DNA from: Thiobacillus sp.
GTDB lineage: Bacteria; Pseudomonadota; Gammaproteobacteria; Burkholderiales; Thiobacillaceae
Direction of reading: 5' to 3'
Length of the DNA: 59,565 nt
Assembly: GCF_018780105.1 (NCBI RefSeq)
Contig: NZ_JADMKC010000060.1
Coordinates: 1 to 59,565 of the forward strand
The notes under the pieces were generated by a model. It was not told the origin of the DNA. It did not search any database and worked only from the letters and a program-made list of their open reading frames with translations. How positions within the stretch are numbered: the first letter of the stretch is position 1; the number at the start of each line of letters is the position of its first letter. Made by a program: the position numbers and the translations under genes. Of the stretch, positions 38,326 to 49,535 are shown in pieces.

Positions 38326-38886
38326 ATGAAAATCGACAATCCCCTCTCCCTCACCGAATCCACGCTGACCAGCGAAACCGTTTTTCAGGGGCGGCTGATG
38401 CACGTCAAGCGCGACCATGTGCGTCTACCCAACGGCGGCGAATCCACCCGCGAATACATCGTTCACCCCGGCGCGGTTGTCGTCATCCCAGTGTTCGACA
38501 ACGGCGACGTCCTGCTCGAACGCCAGCACCGCTACCCGCTGCACCGCGATTTCATCGAATTCCCGGCCGGCAAGATCGATCCCGGTGAAGCCGACCTGCT
38601 GTGCGCGCAACGCGAGCTGGAAGAGGAAACCGGCTACACCGCCAGCGAATGGCGCGAAGTCACCACCATCTATCCGTGCATCGGTTATTCAGACGAGCGG
38701 CTGGCGTTTTATCTGGCGCGCGGCCTCACCCTCGGCGACCACGCGCGCGACCCCGACGAGTTTCTGGAAGTGTTCCGCCTGCCGTTCGGCGAGGCGATGG
38801 ACTGGCTGCGCAGCGGGAAAATCTGCGAAACCAAGACCGTGATCGGGCTGTTCTGGCTGGAAAAACTGCGCGATCAGGGCTGGTAA
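38326..38886 (+). CDS. NUDIX hydrolase (ADP-ribose pyrophosphatase-like)
   Basis: 186 residues. The Nudix box is intact (GKIDPGEADLLCAQRELEEETGY: G-x5-E-x7-REUxEE), preceded by the conserved RQHRYPLHRDFIEFPAG typical of ADP-sugar/ADP-ribose pyrophosphatases (NudF group). The start is placed after the terminator at 38300; ATG 38317 is three codons earlier and equally possible, as neither has a clear ribosome site. It converges on jetD with a 26-base gap. Confidence 0.88.
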   Translation: MKIDNPLSLTESTLTSETVFQGRLMHVKRDHVRLPNGGESTREYIVHPGAVVVIPVFDNGDVLLERQHRYPLHRDFIEFPAGKIDPGEADLLCAQRELEEETGYTASEWREVTTIYPCIGYSDERLAFYLARGLTLGDHARDPDEFLEVFRLPFGEAMDWLRSGKICETKTVIGLFWLEKLRDQGW

Positions 38887-38912
38887 CTTGTGATTGCCAA
38901 CCTTGCGGCTGG

Positions 38913-40103
38913 TTAAACGGGCGCTTTAGGCGCCTGGTTTTCCTGCTCAAAGTCTTGTGGTACGCCTAACAAAATGAGCTTGTTTGCTAAGGCTGCAATG
39001 CCCCATGTATTGCGTAGACCTTCAATAGTGCGAATTTCGGATCGTGTAAGTGGTTGTGGACTTGACCACTGCGCACGGTCCATCTGATGGGGCTTTATCT
39101 CACGATGGCTCAGTCGAGCAATCAAGGCGAAAATTTCTAAGCCACGTACATCCGTATCGCCCCAATGATAAAAAGGGGTGGCCTCGCTGAGTTCTTGCCC
39201 GAGACGGTTGAATAAAATCTGAACACTTGGGTTGGGAAATCCGCCGGTGTAGAGGATCAGGCCTTGGTCACGCACCTCTCGGCAATGGCGGGCAAAGCTT
39301 GCCCAGTTTTCTATGCTGAGCACATAGACTGGTTGTTTAGGCAGAATCATCTGAGCAAGCATTTCGCCTGGCAGACCTACCCAGGGAAGCACCCCGGACA
39401 AATCCAACACGGCATTTTCATTGCGCAACCCCACCGCTCCCCGTAACAAGATTGGTTGAGGCGTTTTGATCAAACCCAACGAGTGGTACAGGTCGTTGGC
39501 ATCCAATGATTCGCAGTCGTGCGCGGTACACCATGCTTCAGCAAAGCTAGCTTTCAGGCGCTCCAAGGCTTTCGAGTCGCCGGTGGTCAGGGCGCTGAAA
39601 CTGCGCAGATCGAGATTGGCCTGTTGATTGCGACTGACTGCTAGCAAAGCCTTGAATAGCCGTTCGATGTCGTCGGCGTTTTGTGGGAGCCGCAACCGCA
39701 GCGCAGCTTCGCCACGTTGCCAGCGAACAGCAGCGTTATCCCAACAAGTTTTCAGCCATGGGGGAGCCAACTCCAGCAGTGGGGCGACTCGTGGTGAAAA
39801 CGCTTCCACCAGGGCTTGGGCAGGTAAGCGGTCAAGAAAACTGGCAAGCTTGTTGCCATCTACAAACACCACTCGAACCAGCTCGTGTGAAATTTCAAAC
39901 CGCCCCCACTCAAGCTTTACCGCGCCACATTTGGCGGCGTTCGCCATTACGGCATGGAAAGCTTCGCGGCTCGCACCTGAAGTTTCTCGATAGCGAGAGC
40001 CATCGCGGCCAGCTAGGTTGAGGCTGAATGTTCTGTCGTGGTTGTCGGTTCGCTGCCAGCGCTCAAACAACTTGTTCAGAAGATCGAGAGCCGGCTCAGC
40101 CAT
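38913..40103 (-). CDS. jetD: Wadjet defence protein JetD (Toprim nuclease)
   Basis: JetD is the DNA-cleaving subunit of Wadjet (MksG-like). 396 residues. The N-terminal half fits the DUF3322-type arm (LLNKLFERWQRTDNHDRTFS). The C-terminal half is a topoisomerase VI/Spo11-like Toprim domain (DUF2220): VLSIENWASFARH carries the catalytic glutamate and HWGDTDVRGLEIF (about residues 313-325) the metal-binding aspartates. ATG 40103 overlaps the jetC stop by 8 bases. It is the last gene of the operon. Confidence 0.93.
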   Translation of the reverse strand: MAEPALDLLNKLFERWQRTDNHDRTFSLNLAGRDGSRYRETSGASREAFHAVMANAAKCGAVKLEWGRFEISHELVRVVFVDGNKLASFLDRLPAQALVEAFSPRVAPLLELAPPWLKTCWDNAAVRWQRGEAALRLRLPQNADDIERLFKALLAVSRNQQANLDLRSFSALTTGDSKALERLKASFAEAWCTAHDCESLDANDLYHSLGLIKTPQPILLRGAVGLRNENAVLDLSGVLPWVGLPGEMLAQMILPKQPVYVLSIENWASFARHCREVRDQGLILYTGGFPNPSVQILFNRLGQELSEATPFYHWGDTDVRGLEIFALIARLSHREIKPHQMDRAQWSSPQPLTRSEIRTIEGLRNTWGIAALANKLILLGVPQDFEQENQAPKAPV

Positions 40104-43100
40104 GTATCTTGAAAGGATTATCCTTAGCCAGCAACGCGTGTAGCGGTGCGTTGAAGTATTGGGACTCGATCGATACCGCGCCGCCATCCCGGTATACGTT
40201 GACGATGGTGTCCATCTCTTCGGCTAACAGTGCATGGCGTTCGTCGGGTGCGGCGATTACCGCCTGCATCCCAAGATCGCGCAGGAAAGCGAGCGCGCTT
40301 TGCGTGTTTCCCACATCCAGTTTGCTAAACGCCTCGTCGAACAAAGCCAATGCCATGCCGCCCCTCACGTTGCCAGTCGCTTCGTCACGCTCCAGCCGGT
40401 AGGTAGCTGCCAGCGCAGCGCCAATGGCGACATAAAAAGGCGCCTGATGCTCACCTCCGGAGCCTTTACCCAAGCGCTGCGATAGCCAGGCAGCGGAACC
40501 TGCCCGATTGGGGTCCTTCATTTCCACGTCAAAGCGATAGTAGTTTCGGTAGTCGGCCAGCTTGTCTTCCAGCGCCTTAGCGCCATCGGCACCGCCCATG
40601 AGCAGTTCGCGGACTTTTTTGCGTGCTTCGAAATGCTCAGAACCCGGCAAAGCCTGCGTGTCGAACAGACTGCCGACATTGGCTTGTACTTCAGCTGTCG
40701 CTGATTTAATCCATTTGATTAGTGGTTCAAATTCTTTCTCATCAAATTTCTTGAACTGGTACAACTCGCCGTGGAAATTACGCTTTTTCAGGTTGCGATT
40801 GAGCTCGTCGAGTGCATCGTCGATGCCGGCCAGATTGTCACGTAACTGGCCGATGAACTGGGCGTGAAAAATTTGTTCGGCATCCAGCCTTGCCTTCTCG
40901 GCGCGATCAGTCAGGCCGGCAAGTTGAGTGTCTTCCAAGTTGGAGAGGGTGGCAATACTCCAGGCTTCCAGTTCTGTGTGCAAAGTTTCGGGCATCTGAT
41001 TGGCCGAACCGGGCAACAAAGCAGAGTGCTTCAACGCGTATTCGCGTAGTTCAGCATGCGCGGCATCCCGATTTTGAACCTGCTCGGTGCGGTTTTTTCG
41101 GGCACGCTGACGAGCAGTTTCCTCCACTTTGTTGAGGTCTTCACCGTGTTCAGTCTGCAGGCGCTCGAATTGGGCAGAAGCCTCTGCCATCTTGAGGGCC
41201 GCGGACTGGGTGCGGCACGTGCGTTCATCGGTGGCTTGTGCGAATGCCACATCATTCTGGCGACTCTTCTCTTCCTCGAGCGTAGTTTGTTTTAACAAAT
41301 CTTTTTTCTGCGTTTCAAGTGCGCTGAACTGCTCCTTGCGCGTTTTTATGCTTTCCTGAGTATCTTTGAGTTTCTGTTTGAGAGTGTCTGTTTCTTTCAG
41401 ATCAAGTTGCCCCAGTTCTTCGTTCAGACGTTTGATCTCAAATTGAGCATCGGTTCGGTTAGCCGCCAGTGCAGTAAGCTCGATGCCATTTTCCAGCTTG
41501 CGTGCAAAGTCAGCCAAGGCTTCGGAAACGCCCGCAAAGCTTTTATGACTGCGATCAGCCTCGGCGTATTTGGCTGCATCCTCCTGAAACTGTAGTTCCA
41601 GACGCTTGCGTGTGAGTTCACGGCTGGCGCGTCCGAGCAGGTGATCACCCACAGGCGCCATGCGTTCGATGGCGCCGTTGGCGGCAAGCATCCCGTCATC
41701 AGTGGCCGCGCGTTCCTGGCGCAGAAGTTCATCCTCAGTATCCACCCGCATCACACGCCCAAGCAGACGATTGATATAGGCGCGGGCATGGTCGTCGTCG
41801 GTGGTGACGATTTCTGCCAGCGAACCCGGCTCGCAACGCTTCAGCCAATCCTGGGTTTTGCGGGTGTTGATTACGCGTGCACCGAACAGCTCACGACCTT
41901 GGCGGCGGTAGACGCTGATGGCGTCACGCGCATATTCGGGTGCGACGATTAAGGCTTCGCGATTGCTGCCGAGATAGCGCTCAATGCAGTCCCGCCAGCG
42001 TTCGTCCACGATTTCCACGCAATCGCACAGCGGGCGGCTACCAATGTTGTGCTGGTCGAGCAAGGCGACGAGCGCTTGGGCTTTTTTCGACAAAGGGATT
42101 TCGCCGCGTTGAAGGGTCTGCAGTCGCTCGCGCAAATCCAACAAGTTGGTGTTCATAGCCTCGACTTCATTTCCGAGTTTCTTAGCACGTTCCTGTATGC
42201 CTGGCAGCACAGCTTCTAGCTCGGTACGAACTTCGTTGGCAAGTTGTTCGACGATCTCGGACACTTCTGGCCAAGTCGGGATGAGCAACTCGTCTTGGGG
42301 GAGCGTATCCGCAAGCATTTGCAGGACAGTCAGAAAGGGCTTGGGCAAGTCTTCACTAAAGTCGAGTAGTTTCCAGACAGCGGAGAGATTTCGCCGAATG
42401 ATATCCAAGCCGTTGTCAGCCTGGTTTGCGTGCGTCTGCTGCGTCTCGATGCGCGCTTCCAGTTCCTGGCGTTTGGCCTCACTACCGCTTGCCGCGATCA
42501 GCCTGTTGAGACGCAAGACTTCTCTTTGATCCTGCTCGTCTTGGTGGGTCAAGTCTTTGGACGCCACCTCCAATGCCTCGCTTTGTTGACCAATCTGATC
42601 CAGCGCGTCTTCGATGCGTACTCGCTCGTCATCCAGCCGTAGCACCGCCGCTTCCATCTCGATCCAATCGTATTGCACCGCCCGTTGTCCCCGGCGTGCC
42701 GCCTCCAAATAGTGAGCCTGGACAAGCTTGAGCGCGGCGATACGGTCGCGCACTTCTTTCGTTTTGGCTTCGATATCGCGGTAATTCTTGAGCGATTCCT
42801 GCAGGGCTTTTACCCGGATGGGCTTGTCGTCGAGAATGTGGCGACGCACGAATTCAGATACATCCTTGATCGGGGCAAAGGTCACGGCATTTTTCAGGCT
42901 GCGCGCGAAACGAATCGGCTCGAATGAACGACCGCCATAACCGAGCGCTTCGCCCAAGCGTTTAATGAAGCGCCCAGATTCATTCAGGTTCTCGAACTCC
43001 GCGCCCTGCGCGTGGCAACGGCGGCGCAGGTCTTCGCGCACGCGATCCCACGGAATCGGGCGATCTTCACCTCCGGCCGATTCAATGAGATCGCGCAAAA

Positions 43101-43524
43101 TCAATGAGGCGCGCGGCACGATAAAGCGACCATCAACCTCGAATACACCGTTGTCGAGGTGGGCGTGCATAGCGAGGCCGATGGCGGTCTCATCATGGGT
43201 TTCATCGTCGCGAAAACACAGCACGATATAAGAAACAGCCTGCCGACGTGGTGCCAAGTCAGGGTCAAGGTCTGCACCGGTAGACGGGTCGCGCACCACT
43301 CCCAAACAATATTCGCGCAACGTGCGCCGACTTTTTTCGCCCGCGCTGGCGTTGAGTTGAATTAGCCGTTGGTCGCCGCCCAGCAGCACCGCCTGAATTG
43401 CATCCAAAATAGAGGATTTGCCCGATGCATTCGGGCCGATAAAGGCTGTGTTGCCCTCAATGTCAATCTGTTCGGCCGACAGCAGATACCAATTGACCAG
43501 CAGGATGCGGTTAAGCAGCTTCAT
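40096..43524 (-). CDS. jetC: Wadjet SMC-like ATPase JetC
   Basis: JetC (MksB-like) is the SMC motor that extrudes plasmid DNA loops in Wadjet. 1142 residues. Walker A is GPNASGKSSILDAIQ (residues 30-44). Long coiled-coil arms occupy roughly 240-460 and 640-900 around a central hinge-like segment. The ABC signature appears as GSGGEHQAPF (about 1021) and Walker B as ALALFDEAFSKLD (D1063, E1064). GC content is visibly below that of flanking genes. The ATG overlaps the jetB stop (ATGA). Confidence 0.94.
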   Translation of the reverse strand: MKLLNRILLVNWYLLSAEQIDIEGNTAFIGPNASGKSSILDAIQAVLLGGDQRLIQLNASAGEKSRRTLREYCLGVVRDPSTGADLDPDLAPRRQAVSYIVLCFRDDETHDETAIGLAMHAHLDNGVFEVDGRFIVPRASLILRDLIESAGGEDRPIPWDRVREDLRRRCHAQGAEFENLNESGRFIKRLGEALGYGGRSFEPIRFARSLKNAVTFAPIKDVSEFVRRHILDDKPIRVKALQESLKNYRDIEAKTKEVRDRIAALKLVQAHYLEAARRGQRAVQYDWIEMEAAVLRLDDERVRIEDALDQIGQQSEALEVASKDLTHQDEQDQREVLRLNRLIAASGSEAKRQELEARIETQQTHANQADNGLDIIRRNLSAVWKLLDFSEDLPKPFLTVLQMLADTLPQDELLIPTWPEVSEIVEQLANEVRTELEAVLPGIQERAKKLGNEVEAMNTNLLDLRERLQTLQRGEIPLSKKAQALVALLDQHNIGSRPLCDCVEIVDERWRDCIERYLGSNREALIVAPEYARDAISVYRRQGRELFGARVINTRKTQDWLKRCEPGSLAEIVTTDDDHARAYINRLLGRVMRVDTEDELLRQERAATDDGMLAANGAIERMAPVGDHLLGRASRELTRKRLELQFQEDAAKYAEADRSHKSFAGVSEALADFARKLENGIELTALAANRTDAQFEIKRLNEELGQLDLKETDTLKQKLKDTQESIKTRKEQFSALETQKKDLLKQTTLEEEKSRQNDVAFAQATDERTCRTQSAALKMAEASAQFERLQTEHGEDLNKVEETARQRARKNRTEQVQNRDAAHAELREYALKHSALLPGSANQMPETLHTELEAWSIATLSNLEDTQLAGLTDRAEKARLDAEQIFHAQFIGQLRDNLAGIDDALDELNRNLKKRNFHGELYQFKKFDEKEFEPLIKWIKSATAEVQANVGSLFDTQALPGSEHFEARKKVRELLMGGADGAKALEDKLADYRNYYRFDVEMKDPNRAGSAAWLSQRLGKGSGGEHQAPFYVAIGAALAATYRLERDEATGNVRGGMALALFDEAFSKLDVGNTQSALAFLRDLGMQAVIAAPDERHALLAEEMDTIVNVYRDGGAVSIESQYFNAPLHALLAKDNPFKIHG

Positions 43525-44141
43525 GGCTCACCTGTTTCCGACGTGTCAATGTCATTGGCTTGCCCAGTCTTGTTCAAGTGCGCTTCTAGCCGTTCCAGGC
43601 AGTGGTCTCCTGCCACCTGGCGCAAAGCTGGCAACAGGGCAATTCGAGGTAGGCCGGTAGCGGCATCTTCGTCACCAAGGCGCAGCAGGCCGTGGCGTTG
43701 AAAGCGTTTCAGCAAACCGATGTAATCGCTCTTCTTGGGCGATTCACGGTGGGTCAACACACCGTAGCGCTCCAGCAGATCGGCGGCACTTTGGTGCACC
43801 TTGCCATCCTGAGTTTGGCGCGCTTCCACGCCTTCTTCAAATGCCAGACGCGCAATAAAAAGGAACAAGGTTTCGGTGAGATCAAGACGCAGATAGGTCT
43901 CTTCATCGCCTGGTAGTACGCCGACGTAGCCAAAGTCCTGGTCCAGATAAAGTTGCCAGCCCAACGCATCGAATAGCGCGTGAAAGTACTCGAAATGGTC
44001 AGTAATTAAGCGATAGTGCGGGCGCTCGTCGGCCAGATAAAGAAACTGTCGGGTCAACAAGGCATTGGCAGCACTCTTGAAATCGGCTTCGCTGAGTTCG
44101 TCGTTGCGGTCGAGCAGGTGTTTGAGGTCGCGCAGCATCAT
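43521..44141 (-). CDS. jetB: Wadjet protein JetB (DUF4194, MksE-like)
   Basis: JetB is the KITE-type winged-helix subunit that binds the JetA kleisin. 206 residues: FKSAANALLTRQFLYLADER, HFEYFHALFDALGWQLYLDQ, LRLDLTETLFLFIARLAFEE and LLKRFQRHGLLRLGD fit the family. The start is set at 44141 (MMLRDLKHLL), where ATG overlaps the jetA stop (ATGA); the longer frame to 44183 lacks support. Confidence 0.92.
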   Translation of the reverse strand: MMLRDLKHLLDRNDELSEADFKSAANALLTRQFLYLADERPHYRLITDHFEYFHALFDALGWQLYLDQDFGYVGVLPGDEETYLRLDLTETLFLFIARLAFEEGVEARQTQDGKVHQSAADLLERYGVLTHRESPKKSDYIGLLKRFQRHGLLRLGDEDAATGLPRIALLPALRQVAGDHCLERLEAHLNKTGQANDIDTSETGEP

Positions 44142-45553
44142 GTTGACTTGCGGATGATGGTGAAATCCCGACACGCAAGCCATTCTGTCTCGATACGTGC
44201 CGTTCCAGTGCGCACCTCAAAACGTCGATTAAGCCGCCGACCGCTTTCACCTGACCGTGTCAGATGGCCAAGTTGCGAAAGATGCGAGAAGGCGACGAAA
44301 TCCTCGACCGATTCTATGCGGCATTCTTGCGCACGCAGCTCGTGGCGCGATCCCATTTGCTGATCCAGGTAGATCTCCACCGCACGCGGATCCAGCCGGC
44401 GGCGAGCAAGGTAATCACGGATAGCCTTTTGTCGCGCCAAGCGTGCCGGGTCTGGCGCAGTGCGGCGCAGGCGCTCCGGCTCGGGCGGACGCTTAGGTGA
44501 AACGGGGGTGCGAGGACTACGCGGTGAAAACGGCAACACACGCATCAGGCGATGGGGTGCCGGTAAGGCTGCGGCATCATCAGCTAAGGCCAAGCGCGTC
44601 ACTAACCGTGCGATGCGTGCGGCAGCACCGGGCTGGGTTTTATCCATATAACGCACTGCCTCGGCAACCCGGCGTTCCAGGCCCGCACGAAATTCATTGA
44701 TGCGTTCCAAGTGCGTATCCACTTCGGCGAATACCTGTTCTAGCGTAGCCAAGTCGTCGTCCACCCGACGCAAGGCTTCTGCTTCGCTACGGGCTATGCG
44801 CTGGCGCAGATAAGCCTGCGGAAGTGTCGTGCGCGCATCATGCGAAAAACGAATGATTCTGACCTTGTTAAGGATTTCCGCCTTATAACGGAAGGGGTTA
44901 TCACGGGTGTACAGCGTCTTGTAATCCGCAACCAGAAATTCCTCAACAAAGTCCGAGAAGAATCCGCCCAGAAGAATCCTGGGGTCATGCTCTGCGCGTA
45001 GCCTTTGCGATACTTCGCGTAAGCCGTAGGCCAATGAGCGCAGATGTAAAAAGAACTCTCGCGCCTGTCGCGCCGCTTCGGACAGTGCGGCAGCCTGCTC
45101 ACCAGGATTGAGTTGCACTTGGACGATATTGTTGTGGATGGTCTGCACGATCCCGCCATAAAGGCGATTACGTTGCTGAGCGATCTCCAACAAATTCCCG
45201 AGCAGCCGCCCGACATCGGGCGGCATAGCGACGCGGGTGCGATAGCCGTCCTGCTCTTCTTCCAGCCAGCCGCATTGCCGTAAACGCCTATAGGCGCGGG
45301 CAGCATAACCAAGTTGAGTATTGGGGATATCCAAGGAATTCTCTTCGCCTTCCTCGGGTTGCCAGTTCTGCAACGTCATATCCGAAAGCACTTCCTCGAT
45401 CTCGTTCCGCACCGTTTCGTAAGCAGGCAGCAACGCTGCAGAGGAACCAAAGAACAACGCGTGTAAACGCGTCAAAACGTTAACGTAAATGCTCCGGTTT
45501 GCGCCTGCCAAAGGTGCAAATAACGCATCTGGTAGATGCTTGAATAGAGCCAT
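44138..45553 (-). CDS. jetA: Wadjet protein JetA (MksF-like kleisin)
   Basis: JetA bridges the JetC heads and recruits JetB. 471 residues. The N-terminal MALFKHLPDALFAPLAGANR and the winged-helix portion (LGYAARAYRRLRQCGWLEEE) resemble the JetA family of type II Wadjet rather than the DUF3375 protein of type I, so subtype II is my tentative assignment. It starts three bases after the metH stop, so its ribosome site lies within metH and transcription from the metH promoter is likely. Confidence 0.9.
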   Translation of the reverse strand: MALFKHLPDALFAPLAGANRSIYVNVLTRLHALFFGSSAALLPAYETVRNEIEEVLSDMTLQNWQPEEGEENSLDIPNTQLGYAARAYRRLRQCGWLEEEQDGYRTRVAMPPDVGRLLGNLLEIAQQRNRLYGGIVQTIHNNIVQVQLNPGEQAAALSEAARQAREFFLHLRSLAYGLREVSQRLRAEHDPRILLGGFFSDFVEEFLVADYKTLYTRDNPFRYKAEILNKVRIIRFSHDARTTLPQAYLRQRIARSEAEALRRVDDDLATLEQVFAEVDTHLERINEFRAGLERRVAEAVRYMDKTQPGAAARIARLVTRLALADDAAALPAPHRLMRVLPFSPRSPRTPVSPKRPPEPERLRRTAPDPARLARQKAIRDYLARRRLDPRAVEIYLDQQMGSRHELRAQECRIESVEDFVAFSHLSQLGHLTRSGESGRRLNRRFEVRTGTARIETEWLACRDFTIIRKST

Positions 45554-45556
45554 GGC

Positions 45557-49240
<3,684 letters not shown>

Positions 49241-49270
49241 GGCGATCAGAGAAAGCGAGGGGAGCGCGGG

Positions 49271-49276
49271 ATTATA
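49271..49276 (-). promoter_or_regulatory. Likely -10 box of metH
   Basis: TATAAT on the minus strand lies about 30 bases before the metH ATG. The -35 region is poor (CGGGCA at 17 bases). If used, the leader is too short for a cobalamin or SAH riboswitch, and none was recognised. Confidence 0.5.
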
Positions 49277-49446
49277 TAAGGTCTGCAACCCGATGCCCGG
49301 ACGGCTTGCGCGTGCCGCTGCGCGGCCGCGTTTTATTGAATTCCTGTCACACCTGTTCAACTCTCGACAGCCAGACCGGCTTGCCCGGACCTGCCGGAGC
49401 AGCCGCCCCGGCCACACGGGCCGGGCAGCGCGGATAGGGTGCACGC

Positions 49447-49462
49447 CGGTACAAAACTTGCG
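49447..49462 (+). promoter_or_regulatory. Sigma54 (-24/-12) promoter of the PrsT-like gene
   Basis: CGGTACAAAACTTGCG has GG (49448) and GC (49460) exactly ten bases apart and TTGC at -12, close to the TGGCAC-N5-TTGCA consensus. It lies about 75 bases before the start of the TPR gene. Confidence 0.6.
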
Positions 49463-49535
49463 AAAGATCGGGTACCGACGGAAGCGAACGATCCGTCATC
49501 GATTCCGCATCCAATACAAATGAGACGCTGATTTC

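Noticed and set aside
40096-43524. JetC as SbcC or MukB
   Set aside because: The gene context with JetA, JetB and JetD identifies Wadjet; sbcD, mukE and mukF are absent.
49241-49535. Cobalamin or SAH riboswitch upstream of metH
   Set aside because: No conserved core was recognised, and a TATAAT box lies only 30 bases before the start, leaving no room.
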